The notes under the pieces were generated by a model. It made no database searches. It was given only the letters and a program-made list of their open reading frames with translations, and was not told the DNA's origin. This document shows, one piece after another, positions 11,318 to 24,364 of a stretch of 64,000 nt of DNA. The DNA lies in NCBI GenBank assembly GCA_035235625.1, contig CP141150.1, forward strand, positions 7,254,001 through 7,318,000. Reading direction: 5' to 3'. Each line of letters begins with the position of its first letter. The stretch's first letter is position 1. This stretch comes from Saururus chinensis (Eukaryota; Streptophyta; Magnoliopsida; Piperales; Saururaceae). Made by a program: the position numbers and the translations under genes.

Positions 11318-13054
11318 TGTAACGACTCTAAATTCTCGGTAAAATTTTATGTCTTCAGTAAAAATGATTTTGGAGTTTTTAATATTTTAGAGATTTTTAC
11401 AAGTTAATATTTTAGAAGAGTATGGTAGAGCTTGTGGAGACGAGTGTAACGAGTCGTAAAACGCGTAAATCGGAGGTCGGGAACAAAAGTTATGACCTCG
11501 GGAAACGTGTTCAACCGGCAGGACCCACTTTTGAAATTTAGGTAAAATGGTTCTTTAGTGGTCTTGAATCGTAGGGCTCGTGAATACGAACTCAACGGTA
11601 CCAAGAATGCGCAAATCGGAGTTCGGGATAGGAAGTTACGATTTTTGGAATTTTTAGAAATTAAAATAAATAATAAAGAAAAAAATATATTTTCGGCGGC
11701 GCGGCGCAGCGCAGCGCGCGGCGTATGCCGCGCGGTGCGTGCCGAACGCGCGCGTCGCGCGCGACGGGCGCGCGCGCGCGTTCGTCACGCGCGCGGCGGC
11801 GCCAGTGGGCGCCGCCCGTTTTTTGTGGCGGCGCGGGGGGGCGCCCACCGGTTCCGGCGGCGGCGCCCGCCGGAAAACTCCTCCTCCTCCCCTATTTAAA
11901 CCCATTCCGGCCATTATTTTCTGCAGATTTCCCCTCTCACTGTTTTCTTCATTTCTGACCCATTTTAAGTCCGATTTTCACGTTCCAAGACCCGTTTCCT
12001 ACTAATTCAAGGGTGCTCTACGCACCGGAGGTGTTATTTTCTCAAGGGGATGCCTCTAAGACCTCAAAAAATGTGCCTCTTCCCTAATCTTCCCCTTTCT
12101 TCTTTTTGCTATTTCTGAGTCATTTCAAGCCCTATTCTGCCCGTTCAAAAGGCATTCTTTACTAAAGCGAACGTGCTGAACACTGTGGTGGGGTTATTTT
12201 CATCTTCTGGAGTCTTTATATTGACGAATTTTATATTCAAGGCTAAGGTAGGGTGTTTTAAACTCTAAATAACTGCTTTGCTGATTTGAGTCCATCTTTC
12301 TTGAAGTATTTGATTCAAGTATAAGTATGATACTTGTTTTAACCGATGAATGGATTTTCTCTTGAATTATTTGACAATTTTGCTACGTATATCGATTAAT
12401 CTTGTACGTACTACATAGTGTTGTGGTTTCGTACACTGTTTTGATGCCCGCCGAGAAAAAATGATCGGATAGTGGCGCGCACAGGGTGGAGCATCATGGG
12501 GAAACTCCTTCCCTTAGTGGCCTCCGTTGTCCCATGAGCACGGAGGTAGGCCGTTGGGTATCGCGGCTTGTGGACTTGATTGATTTTGTGAATTTGTTTG
12601 ATTTGATTTTAAAAGATGTTTTTGCTTAGCATTTCTTTTAGATTTTTAAACAAACCTACTGAGTATAAATATACTCATGCACCCCCAGCCCTTGCAGATG
12701 TTGCGATGATGGAGGAAGGGAAAGAAGAAAAGTTTTTCAAGTAGTTGTGTGTTTTCTACATAATGTAATTATATATGTGACCAACGTGTAAAGACATGAT
12801 GTGCCAGGATAATCATATTTTTATAACTACTGGCTCCATGTACAGAAAATTTTGGTATGTATATTAAACTTATGTTATAAACTTTTTGTCAATATGTTTT
12901 TATTTTCTTGGCTGTGCAATTACTCCGACGTTTTCTACATTGAGCATACGATCGTTTCACGATTAACGCCCGTCAGTCCGGTTCGTGTGTACTAATTTCG
13001 CACGTCGGACAGGATCATTAATATTATATTATCCAAAAATGGGCGGGCGTTACA
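11318..13054 (+). repeat. 5' LTR of the Tekay-like element
   Basis: The LTR starts TGTAACGACTC and ends GGGCGTTACA. A GC-rich tract (about 11694-11880, dominated by gcgcg and ggcgg runs) precedes a tatttaaa TATA-like box near 11893 and a pyrimidine-rich probable transcript start. A block with tactcatgcaccccc lies near 12670. Long GC-rich frames read across 11558-12005 come from this composition and are not genes. Confidence 0.9.
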
Positions 13055-13056
13055 TT

Positions 13057-13068
13057 TGGTATCGGAGC
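13057..13068 (+). other. Primer-binding site of the Tekay-like element
   Basis: tggtatcggagc lies two bases after the LTR end and matches the initiator Met-tRNA 3' end at 11 of 12 positions. Confidence 0.85.
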
Positions 13069-13359
13069 TCAAAGTTTTACTGTCCAGGAGCAGTAGCTTT
13101 AAATCGGTCACATAAATAATTAATATTTTAATACTATATTTAGTCAAAAATATGTGTTTTTGTATTCAAAAGGTTGTTTTAAGTTGGTTTTGTTCTTACT
13201 TTAAATTATGATTATGAAGTTAGGTGTTTTTATTATTTATTTATTATTATATATGTATACACATGTTAATACGTATATAGGCTTTAAAATGATGATCTTC
13301 GTTTGTTTAAACCAACTTCTTGTGGAACCAAGGTTATTATAGTCTACTAGCAATCGGAA

Positions 13360-16300
13360 ATGACTTCCGAGGTCCATTTATCTGATGATTCCCCCCAAGC
13401 TGAAACGGCGACTCATGGTGCAACAACATCAGATAATCATATGGAAAATTTCTTCGATGTAATGATACAAAGGATGACCCAGCATATGCAAACTCAAGGA
13501 GTTCAGCCCAGTCCTAACCATGGGAGAAACACTATGGAATCAGCTGAAAATGGTCGGAATGAGAAGGATAATTTACTAGAACGGTTCAAGAAAATTGCTC
13601 CAACTCTCACTGGAGAGGATGGTCCGGAGGCAGCCGAAAAATGGATATTTGAGGTCGAAAGAATATTTAAGGCTATGAAAGCTCCAGAGGATAGAAAAGT
13701 GGATGTGGCCACTTTCTCTTTATCGGGTGAAGCAGCTTTCTGGTGGCCTACGGCAGAAAGGAACTTCTTTCCTGACAAAGAAAATATTAGGTGGGAAGAG
13801 TTTAAAGGAGTACTATATGATAAGTATTTCCCTCCTCATATTCAGGATAAGAAAGAAAAAGAATTCTTGGACCTTCAGCAAGGGAATATGACAGTCACTC
13901 AGTATGAGAATAAGTTTGTACAGTTAGAGCGTTTTGCCCCTGACTTCTGTCTTACGGAGTTAAAGAAAGCTCGAAAGTTTGTTAGGGGATTAAATAGCGG
14001 TCTCCGTGGTAGAATAGTAGGTTTTCAACCTACTACGTTTGCAAAGGCAGTAGAATTGGCTTCCTTACTGGAACAAGAGTATCAAGAGTTTCTGGTAGAA
14101 CGTAAAGATCGTGGGCAAAATAGCAACTTCAAGACTGATGAAAGAAAAAGGAAATTCATGTCTCCTACCCAGAATAGTAATGCTAAATTTCAAAAACCCT
14201 TTGGAGCTCAAACTCAATTTCAGAAGGAGAAGAAATTGGAAAAGTGTTCTAAATGCTACCGGATCCACCCACCTGGAGTTTGCTTCTATAATGAGGGACG
14301 TTGCTTTGCTTGTGGCGAACTGGGGCATCGGATAAATAGTTGCCCAAAAATGAAGAGTCATGAAGCTGAAGGACGATGCTTCTCTTGTGGCGAATTGGGA
14401 CATAAGATTAAAGACTGCCCGAAGAAGAAGAGCCAAGAAGAGATCAAGACAGAGCAGAAGCCTAAGGCTCAAGGGCGAGTTTATGCCATCACAACAGAAG
14501 AAGCCCAGACATCAAATGGAGTTATACAAGGTACACTTTTGATCTTGGACAAGATTGCTAAAGTTTTGATAGATCCAGGATCAACACATTCTTTTATATC
14601 CTATGATTTTGCTTTAAGTACTAGTTGTCAAATTGTGGAACTAGGATATACATTAGAAGTATCAACTCCTATGGGAAAAACTCTTCTAGCACAAGAGTTT
14701 TTGCAGAATGTGTCTGTGTCCTTGGAAAACAAAAAATGGGGAGTCAATCTTATACTTTTAAGTATGACAGATTTTGATGTCATATTGGGAATGGATTGGC
14801 TATCTGAAAATGAGGCCTTAGTAGACTGTAAGAGAAAAAGAGTTTTGTTTCATAAGCAAGGAGAGAGAAGCATTACCTTCTATGGAAAGCAAGAACATAT
14901 TGGGGTATCTGTTATCTCTGCTATTAAGGCTCAACGATTATTATCTAAGGGATGTCAGGTGTATCTGGCCACTGTGATATCTGAAGAGCCCTTAGTCTCT
15001 AAGTTGGAAGGTATTGATGTGATAAGAGATTTTCCTGACGTATTCCCTGATGATCTCCCTGGGGTACCACCAAAAAGAGAGATAGACTTTGGCATCGACT
15101 TATTACCTGGCGCTGGCCCTATCTCTAAGGCACCTTATCGTATGGCCCCTGCGGAATTAAGGGAATTAAAAAGTCAACTACAGGAGTTACTAAATAAGGG
15201 ATTTATTCGACCTAGTGTTTCACCTTGGGGAGCTCCAGTTCTGTTTGTGCGAAAGAAGGATGGCTCTTTGAGATTATGTATAGACTACAGGATGCTTAAT
15301 GTTGTAACCATAAAGAATAAATATCCGTTACCCAGGATTGATGATCTTTTTGATCAACTTCAAGAAGCTAAAGTATTCTCAAAGATAGATTTGAGATCGG
15401 GGTATCATCAGTTGAGAATTCGGGTTGAGGATATTTCAAAAACAGCTTTCCGTACTCGTTATGGCCACTATGAATTCCTAGTAATGCCATTTGGATTAAC
15501 GAATGCTCCCGCAGCTTTCATGGACCTGATGAATCGAGTTTTTCGAACATATTTGGATAAATTTGTAATCGTCTTTGTTGATGACATTTTAGTCTATTCT
15601 ACTAGTCCAGAAGAGCACCGAGAGCACTTACGAATCGTTCTACAAACATTAAGAGATCATCAGCTTTATGCTAAGTTGAGTAAGTGCGAATTCTGGCTAG
15701 AACAAATTGCTTTTCTGGGTCACATTATTTCAAGGGATGGAGTGTTAGTAGACCCAACCAAGATTGAAGCAATAATGAAGTGGGAAAGACCTAAGACAGT
15801 CACAGAAATTAGAAGTTTTCTAGGTCTTGCTGGCTACTACCGAAGATTTATCGAAGGATTTTCAAGTATAGCTTTGCCCTTAACAAAGTTAACCAGAAAA
15901 GGGGTAAAGTTTATATGGAATGAAGAATGTGAGATTGGATTTGAAGAATTAAAAAGAAAACTCACTACTGCTCCAGTTTTAGCTTTACCATCTGGTAACG
16001 GAGGACTTGTCATTTATAGCGATGCTTCTAGAATCGGTCTTGGATGTGTGCTAATGCAAAATGGAAGGGTAATAGCGTATGCTTCAAGACAACTAAAGAA
16101 GCACGAAGAGAATTACCCCACTCATGATTTGGAAATGGCAGCAGTAGTGTTTGCACTAAAAATCTGGAGACACTATTTGTATGGAGAAAAGTTTGAAGTT
16201 TTTACAGACCATCAAAGCCTAAAGTACATATTCTCTCAAAGCGAGCTTAACATGAGACAAAGACGATGGATTGAATATATAAAGGACTATGATTTTTCTA

Positions 16301-17894
16301 TTCAGTACCACCCGGGAAAAGCAAATGTGGTGGCTGATGCTTTAAGTTGCAAGGCCGAAGGATAAATCGCTCAAATAATAGCACGAAAATGGAAGTTGTT
16401 GGAAGAGGTAATAGGATGTCAACCTAGGTTGTGACCGGGAAACAAGAGTTCTTTTATGGCCAACCTAGGGGTAAAATCAAATTTAGTTGAACGTATTTTG
16501 GAAGCTCAAAAAGAGGATGAAGAAGTACAAGCTTCACTGGGACGGCCTGACTTCAATCAAGGTTCTGATGGAGGAATAAGATTTCGAGAAAGGTTAGTGG
16601 TCCCAGCGGTGTTGGAATTGAGAAAAGATCTATTAAATGGAGCACATAGATCTCAATACACCATTCACCCAGGAGGAACAAAAATGTATCAAGATCTAAA
16701 AAAGAACTTTTGGTGGAATGGGATGAAAAAAGACATAGGAGAATATGTCTCCAAGTGTTTAACATGTCAGCAAATCAAAGCTGAACATCAAAAGCCCTCA
16801 GGTACATTACAACCAATTGAAATTCCTGAGTGGAAATGGGAGCACATTTCGATGGACTTTGTTTCAGGCTTGCCCAGAACATCGCAAGGTCATGAAACCA
16901 TATGGGTTGTAGTAGATCGACTTACTAAAAGTGCACATTTCCTACCTATAAAGAAGACCCAAACCTTAAATGCTTTGGCAAGGATGTATGTAAGGGAAAT
17001 CGTAAGCCGACATGGAGTGCCGCTGTCAATAATCTCCGATCGGGATAGTCGATTTACTTCTCGATTTTGGAAAGGACTTCAGGAAGAGTTAGGTACTAAT
17101 CTAAGATTTAGTACAGCCTTCCACCCACAAACAGATGGTCAGTCTGAAAGGACCATTCAAACTCTGGAAGATATGTTACGAGCTTGTGCTTTGGATTGGG
17201 GGGTAACTGGGATGAATATCTGCCACTGATTGAGTTCACATATAATAATAGTTATCATTCCAGCATAGGTATGGCACCCTATGAAGCTCTCTATGGCCGA
17301 CCTTGTAGATCTCCTACTAACTGGAGTGAAGTAGGAGAAAGAAAGTTGGTGAAGTCAGAATTCGTACAACATTGTGCCGATAAAGTAAAACTCATCAGAA
17401 ATCGGTTATTGATAGCCCAAAGTCGTCAGAAGAACTATGCCGATCAAAGAAGGAAGGATCTTGACTTTTGTGCGGGCAATCAAGTACTTTTAAAAGTTTC
17501 ACCAACTCGAGGAGTGATGAGGTTTGGAGTCAAAAGCAAATTAAGTCCTCGCTTCATAGGACCATTTGAGATCTTGGACAAAGTAGGACCGGTGGCTTAT
17601 AGACTGGCCTTGCCCCCTCACCTTGACAACGTTCATAATGTATTTCATGTATCCATGCTCCGGAAATATGTTCAAGACCCTTCTCATATCCTCGACCAAT
17701 CAGTTGTCACCTTGGAACCCGATCTATCTTTTGAAGAGAAGCCGATCAAAATTTTGGATCGTAAGGAACAAATTCTTCGAACAAAAAGGATCCCATTGGT
17801 TAAGGTATTGTGGCAACATCACTCATCTGAGGAAGCAACGTGGGAGCTAGAAAGTGAAATTCTGAATAACTACCCAGAACTTTTCAAGGATTAA
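13360..17894 (+). pseudogene. gag-pol region of the Tekay-like element (fossil)
   Basis: Domain order on the plus strand is as follows. Gag core lies in the first 700 bases or so. Two CCHC zinc knuckles follow (C-ACGELGH and C-SCGELGH, about 14300-14420). The protease has a DPGSTHSF active-site motif (about 14573). Reverse transcriptase has FVDDILVYS (about 15577-15603). RNase H has SDASRIGLG and TDHQSL. Integrase has an HHCC head, DDE-type blocks and HPQTDGQSER. A C-terminal chromodomain-like segment contains EEATWELE. A single gag-pol frame is usual for this clade. The region is almost intact with about two breaks, so it is described here as a fossil. Confidence 0.9.
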
Positions 17895-17922
17895 AAGGTT
17901 CAATTTCGAGGACGAAATTTTC

Positions 17923-17937
17923 CTAAGGGGGGTAGAT
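17923..17937 (+). other. Polypurine tract region of the Tekay-like element
   Basis: A purine-rich aaggggggtaga tract lies directly before the 3' LTR, where plus-strand DNA synthesis is primed in LTR elements. Just upstream is tttcgaggacgaaat, a short sequence common before the polypurine tract in plant Ty3/gypsy elements. Confidence 0.75.
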
Positions 17938-19662
17938 TGTAACGACTCTAAATTCTCGGTAAAATTTTATGTCTTCAGTAAAAATGATTTTGGAGTTTTT
18001 AATATTTTAGAGATTTTTACGAGTTAATATTTTAGAAGAGTATGGTAGAGCTTGTGGAGACGAGTGTAACGAGTCGTAAAACGCGTAAATCAGAGGTCAG
18101 GAACAAAAGTTATGACCTCGGGAAACGTGTTCAACCGGCAGGACCCACTTTTGAAATTTAGGTAAAATGGTTCTTTAGTGGTCTTGAATCGTAGGGCTCG
18201 TGAATACGAACTCAACGGTACCAAGAACGCGCAAATCGGAGTTCGGGATAGGAAGTTACGATTTTTGGAATTTTTAGAAATTAAAATAAATAATAAAGAA
18301 AAAAATATATTTTCGGCGGCTCGGCCCGGCGCGGCGTATGTCGCGCGGTGCGTGCCGAACGCGCGCATCGCGCGCGACGAATGCGCGACGGGCGCGCGCG
18401 CGTTCGTCACGCGCGCCCACAGCGCGCGGCGGCGCCAGTGGGCGCCGCCCATTTTTTGTGGCGGCGCCGGCGGGCGCCCGCCGGAAAACTCCTCCTCCCC
18501 TATTTAAACCCATTCCGGCCATTATTTTCTACAGATTTCCCCTCTCACTGTTTTCTTCATTTCTGACCCATTTTAAGTCCGATTTTCACGTTCCAAGACC
18601 CGTTTCCTACTAATTCAAGGGTGCTCTACGCACCGGAGGTGTTATTTTCTCAAGGCGACACCTCTAAGACCTCAAAAAACATGCCTCTTCCCTAATCTTC
18701 CCCTTTCTTCTTTTTGCTGTTTCTGAGTCATTTCAAGCCCTATTCTGCCCGTTCAAAAGGCATTCTCTACTAAAGCGAACGTGCTGAACACTGTGGTGGG
18801 GTTATTTTCATCTTCTGGAGTCTTTATATTGACGAATTTTATATTCAAGGCTAAGGTAGGGTGTTTTAAACTCTAAATAACTGCTTTGCTGATTTGAGTC
18901 CATCTTTCTTGAAGTATTTGATTCAAGTATAAGTATGATACTTGTTTTAACCGATGAATGGATTTTCTCTTGAATTATTTGACAATTTTGCTACGTATAT
19001 CGATTAATCTTGTACGTACTACATAGTGTTGTGGTTTCGTACACTGTTTTGATGCCCGCCGAGAAAAAATGATCGGATAGTGGCGCGCACAGGGTGGAGC
19101 ATCATGGGGAAACTCCTTCCCTTAGTGGCCTCCGTTGCCCCATGAGCGCGGAGGTAGGCCGTTGGGTATCGCGGCTTGTGGACTTGATTGATTTTGTGAA
19201 TTTGTTTGATTTGATTTTAAAAGATGTTTTTGCTTAGCATTTCTTTTAGATTTTTAAACAAACCTACTGAGTATAAATATACTCATGCACCCCCAGCCCT
19301 TGCAGATGTTGCGACGATGGAGGAAGGGAAAGAAGAAAAGTTTTTCAAGTAGTTGTGTGTTTTCTACATAATGTAATTATATATGTGACCAACGTGTAAA
19401 GACATGATGTGCCAGGAGAATCATATTTTTATAACTACTGGCTCCATGTACAGAAAATTTTGGTATGTATATTAAACTTATGTTATAAACTTTTTGTCAA
19501 TATGTTTTTATTTTCTTGGCTGTGCAATTACTCCGACGTTTTGTACATTGAGCATACGATCGTTTCACGATTAACGCCCGTCAATCCGGTTCGTGTGTAC
19601 TAATTTTACACGTCGGACAGGATCATTAATATTATATTATCTAAAAATGGGCGGGCGTTACA
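17938..19662 (+). repeat. 3' LTR of the Tekay-like element
   Basis: It is nearly identical to 11318-13054. The differences are concentrated in the GC-rich tract (about 18315-18480), where insertions and deletions have changed its length. Confidence 0.9.
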
Positions 19663-19747
19663 GTTACTGTTACTCCAGTGTATACTCTAAATGATGCTTT
19701 TCAGTTGTTAGTAAGAGCTGAAATTTTTTTGAATAGTCATTTAGTAC
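19663..19747 (+). pseudogene. Outer-element gag segment between two insertions (fossil)
   Basis: Eighty-five bases of the outer gag separate the target duplication of the Tekay-like element (gttac) from that of the next solo LTR (agtac, 19743-19747). The two insertions therefore struck the same gene less than 100 bases apart in the original element. Confidence 0.7.
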
Positions 19748-21434
19748 TGTGACGACCGTCCCCCTTTTTATATATATATATCATCATAATGTTCGACACG
19801 CTCGGCCCACACATGTGCATCCGAACACGACGACCGTCAATGCGGATCACAGTCACATATGTCTTATATTAATCATAGGCATACTACGGAGTTATAGCAC
19901 AGCAAAATATGATACTTGAGCTTAAAAGAAACTTTCACACAAGCCATGGACTTAGGTTCGTAGAGTTGATAGTTTACAAGCCTTACAAGTCTTCGGGCAT
20001 ATCATGCCCTTAAACTGCAGTCATATAAATATTTACATATTTTCCAAAATTAGAGAGCAGATAAAATATCTGAGAGACTATTCTTTCTTCACTTCCGCCC
20101 TCGCTACATTACCTGCAGAATATGGGGGTGGGTGAGTATTTTAAAATACTCAGCAGGTTAATTTAAAATCTAACAGAGATGCTAAGCAGAAATCTCTTTG
20201 AAAACCCTACAACATTTTCTTTAGAAACCTTTATCACGAGAAATTATGCTGAAAACACCGTGATTCCAAATCAAACAAAATCCACAAGCCGCGATACCCT
20301 ACGGCCTACCCTCGGCGCTCATGGGGCAAACGAGGACCACTTAGGGATAGAGCTTTCCCACGATGCTCTACCCTATGCGCGCCACTTGCCGATTATTTTT
20401 CTCGGCGGGCATCATCACTCTATGATTATTCCGGGTTCTCAAGCCCATGAATTAATCATCACATCGTTCAAACACAACAACATCCATGCTAAAATAGTTC
20501 AATACATAACATGTCTTCCATAAATCAATCACATAAGCTTAATCATGCTAAATCATGCGTAAAGAAGTTATACTAAGCACACATTTAGAGTATAAAGTCC
20601 CCTACCTTAACCCTTGGTTACAAATTCGTAACTGTTGAAGCACCGAATAAAGAAACCAACCCCACCACAGCGTCCGGAATGTTCGATTCAGTAGGAAACG
20701 CCTTTTGAATCACTTGATGAACGAAGGAAAACGGGTTCAGAAGTGGAAAACTGGAAACTGGGGAAAAAATGGATCGGATGCACTATTTATAGGCGCGCGC
20801 GAGTGGGACCCACGTGCACCACATCGCGCGCACTGGTCGCGCATCGTACAGACGTGACACGTGCGTGACTCGCGTCGCGCGCGTGTTTCCCGCGCTGCCC
20901 AGGCCCCGTCGCGCCGTTCGGTGCCGCGGGCCCGGCCCCGCGCGACATGGACCCGCCATGCGGGCCCTTGCGCGTCGCGCGCCTGGCCCGCGGTCCCGAG
21001 GGCCCGGTCCACGCGGCGCCGGCTGATGTGGCTGATGCCAGTCGCTTGCGTCAGCCTCCAATTTTAATATTATTATTTTTTTTATAAAAAATCCAAAAGC
21101 TTTAAACGCATATATCTTTATCTCTCGGACTCCGATTTACGCGTTCTTGACACCGTTGGGCTCGTATCGACGAGCCCTACAAAACTAGACCCCACATGGG
21201 TAGGTTATCCCGTACTTCAATGTGGGTCCCACCCATGTGGCACATTTCCCGAGGCCGTAACTTTCGGCCCCGGTGTCCGAATCGAGCGCTTCCAAAGCCG
21301 TTGCACTCACTTTTCCGCACTCTATCATAATCTAATAAGATTAAATATGTAACAAACTATAACTAATTAAAATAATGCTACAAACTCCAAATTTAACATA
21401 TTAGAAAACGTACTGGAAATTCAGGGTCGTTACA
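19748..21434 (-). mobile_element. Solo LTR, Tekay-like family, inserted in the outer gag
   Basis: It is 1687 bp and flanked by an exact 5-bp duplication, agtac (19743-19747 and 21435-21439). Read on the minus strand it begins TGTAACGACCCTGAATTTCC and carries the same ordered blocks as the LTR at 11318: a gggctcgtcgatacgagccc block, a GC-rich tract, tataaatag, and gatgcccgccgagaaaaa with the tggcgcgca block. It is clearly a different family from that LTR. No internal region is present, as expected after recombination between the two LTRs of a once complete element. Confidence 0.85.
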
Positions 21435-21439
21435 AGTAC

Positions 21440-22937
21440 ACAAAATTGGTTTTAACAACATAGTGACCTCCAATAATTTTCAGCCTCAAAAAAATAGAAC
21501 TACTTCAAATGATGGTGAGAGTTCTAATGCTGCAACAAATAAGGTTAGATTGACAAAAGTTTTTCCTAGACAAAATCCTAGTAGATATCAAGACGAAGGA
21601 ACTACTTCTACAACACCCAACCCTTATGCTAAAGCAAGACCAGATAAATGCTTTAGATGTTTACAACCTGGCCATTATTCCAACAAATGCCTTGTATCTG
21701 AAGCTGATTTACAAGCAGTGAGAAGATCTGCCTTACTTATTGAACAAATGAAAGAACATGAACAAAATGAAGAAAATGACATTCCTGAAGAAGAAGAAAG
21801 AAAAGAAGAGGTTCCTGAAGATGAAGGTTTGGATTGTGAAAATCATCCTCTGAGTTTGGTGATCAGGAAACTATTACTGACTTCACCAACTGAATCCAAC
21901 AGTCAGCGGCATCAAATTTTCCACACTAAGGGAACAGTCAATAAAAGAGTATGTACAATCATCATTGATGGTTGCAGTTCATAAACTAGGTTTGACATTA
22001 CAACCACATCCGACACCATATACAATTAGTTGGATTAAAAATGTGAAACATATTAAGATTGAGCATCAATGTACAATACCATTCTCCATTGGGAAAAGCT
22101 ATCAAACAAAGTTAGTGTGTGATGTAGTGGATATGGAAGCTTGCCATATATTGCTAGGTAGACCCTGGCAATTTGATGAATCTGTGATGCATGATGGTCA
22201 TTCTAACACTTATTCTTTTTCCCATAAAGGAGTTAAAGTTGTACTTCTGCCCAATGTTACAAAAGCTAAAGAACTGTCAAAACCCAAATCCACAGTTAGT
22301 TTTATTCAAAGTTTGAAATCTACTCTGAAAGCAGGAAATGTGGTCTATGCAATGGTAGAGAAAGAAAAGCAAACATCTGAAGGACAAATACCAAAATCTG
22401 TCAGCATGTTATTAAAAAAATACAAATGCATAGCTGATGATGATCTGCCCATGACTTTACCACCTATGCGAAATTTACAACATCAGATAGACTTCCAGCA
22501 TAGTGCTAGTTTACCCCATTTACCCCATTATATAATGACCCCTACTGAACACAAGGAGCTGCAAAGGCAAGTTGAGGATCTGCTTAACAGAGGACTTATT
22601 AGGGAGAGTATCAGCCCAGTGGCAGTACCTGCTCTATTGGTGCCAAAGAAGAATGGGGAATGGCAGATGTGCATAGATTGCATGGCAGTGAATAAGATCA
22701 CAATCAAATACAGCTTTCCCATACCTCGTCTTGATGACATGCTAGATCAACTACAAGGTTCACAAGTGTTTTCTAAAATAGACCCACGTAGTGGCTATCA
22801 TCAAATAAGAATGAAGGAGGGAGATGAATGGAAACAACATTTAAAACAAGAGAGGGCTTATACGAATGGTTAGTAATGCCTTTTGGGCTTTCAAATGCCC
22901 CAAGCACTTTTATGAGAATGATGACATATGTTCTTAA
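21440..22937 (+). pseudogene. Outer-element gag end, protease and first part of RT (fossil)
   Basis: The segment contains one CCHC knuckle (CFRCLQPGHYSNKC, about 21650), an acidic Glu-rich linker and a protease-like stretch. It ends in the reverse transcriptase N-terminal half (LLVPKKNGEWQMCIDC and VFSKIDPRSGYHQIR). It ends at the insertion of the solo LTR at 22938. Decayed. Confidence 0.8.
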
Positions 22938-23809
22938 TGTAACGCCCCGACCCGTACCACTTGACCCGGCCCGGGGTTAGTTCGGAAAACACAATCGGAG
23001 TGTATAAAATAAGCAAAAAAATTAAAACCGACTGACCAGGAGCTGCAAACTCTGAGTGCGAGAGTCGGAACGTTCATCTGCGCACTGCGGAGCTTTAATG
23101 TTCCATTATGTGTAGATCAGAATAAACCTAATTTTATAACTAATTTGGATCGGGTCATCATTATTTTATCGTTGGTTGCCTACGTACATATTGGATACCA
23201 TCTCTGACGTTATTCCAATACGATCGGATCCGAATGTAGTTCTGCCTAATGGCTAATACATTTACCAGACATCAAAAAATCATATATGATAAAATACGTA
23301 TACGTTATATCTAAATAATTCATTTGGAATCCAACAGAAATCTTATCAATCATCAGAGTCAAATGGAAGCCAATAAATCAGAAAATACACATCTCACGTA
23401 GGTGAGAAGAACACTAACAAAACACACATCCCACTCTATCATAGAGTGGAGCATAACACACTACAGAGCATGTTGGATCATATCAGATTTTATCCAACCA
23501 TACCGGTCATATAAGATCGGAGTATGTCAAGTCACAATAGAGCAGTTCAGATCACAACAGAAAAAATCAAAGTAGATTAAATAGAAACATATCAGCATGT
23601 ATCACGTCATAGCAACTAATATATCTTAATTAGTATATTACTAATTAAGATGTGCATTCATATAAATCATATTAAACTAGAAGGTCAGAAAAGTGTACTT
23701 CCCTCCAATTCCGGAAGTGGTGATGTTCGGAGTTGCTCGTTTCCTCAGGGCGTCCGCCCTTTCTGATCCAGAGATGGTGGCCAGGATCTCCTCTAACTTC
23801 GGAACACTT

Positions 23810-23915
23810 TACCCTTCTTGCGCCCGTAGGCGGCGGACAGAACCTCCCCTTACCCGGAGACACTTTTCCCCTCTCGCGCCTGTAGGCGGCGGGCAGAATC
23901 TCCCCATGCCTTGAG
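23810..23915. repeat. Minisatellite in the solo LTR (about 60-bp unit, two copies)
   Basis: The phrase ctt(c)-tgcgcccgtaggcggcgg-cagaac-ctcccc occurs twice (about 23815 and 23874) with small differences. It is part of the solo LTR at 22938-25136. Confidence 0.65.
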
Positions 23916-24169
23916 ACATTTCCCTTAGATAGGGTTGCTAACGTGAGGAATGAACACTTCCATTGCGTAGATTACCCTCAAATTATCTAGGAACACCTCA
24001 AAAACGACTCGAATCGGACTTAAAATAAGTGAGAAACGAAGAACAGAAGTTTCTGAACGTAGGAGAGAAATAGGAAAACGTGAGAGAGAATTCCTCCTTC
24101 CTTTCTCTAGATGCTGTGGATGCTATTTATAGAAAAATTGGATAGATGTGAGGCTGACACATGTCAATC

Positions 24170-24320
24170 TTATCCACTTGCATCATTATAATCCTATTCG
24201 CTTCATCAGCAATCCTGTCATCAATCCTATCCGCTTTGTCAGCAATCATATCCACTTACGTCATCAATCCTATCCGCTTTGTCGTCAGTGTTATCCACTG
24301 CGTCGTCGATCCTATCCAGA
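24170..24320. repeat. Degenerate 20-25-bp repeats in the solo LTR
   Basis: Repeats of the phrase tcatcaatcctatccgcttt and gtcgtc/gtcagca variants occur five or six times. They are part of the solo LTR, probably replication slippage. Confidence 0.6.
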
Positions 24321-24364
24321 ATGATATTATTTTATTCAAATAATATATTAACCTCAAAACCCGA

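Larger units (their letters stand above)
11318..19662 (+). mobile_element. Nearly whole Tekay/Del-like Ty3/gypsy element nested in the outer gag
   Basis: The element is 8.3 kb with LTRs 11318-13054 (1737 bp) and 17938-19662 (1725 bp), both TGTAACGACTC...GGGCGTTACA. It is flanked by an exact 5-bp target duplication, gttac (11313-11317 and 19663-19667). It has a Met-tRNA primer site, a gag-pol coding region at 13360-17894 and a polypurine tract just before the 3' LTR. Outside a GC-rich tract the LTRs differ at about 21 positions by eye (about 1.4%), so it is younger than its host element. The structure looks whole; the coding region has about two breaks. Long LTRs and the chromodomain-like C-terminus fit the Tekay (Del) chromovirus clade. 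Confidence 0.9.

Noticed and set aside
11558-12005. Several overlapping Arg/Ala/Pro-rich open frames on both strands
   Set aside because: They come from the GC-rich tract of the LTR; the same frames recur at 18090-18613 in the other LTR and no frame has a domain.
20737-21067. Four overlapping Arg-rich open frames on both strands
   Set aside because: They are the GC-rich tract of the minus-strand solo LTR, open only because of low stop-codon frequency.
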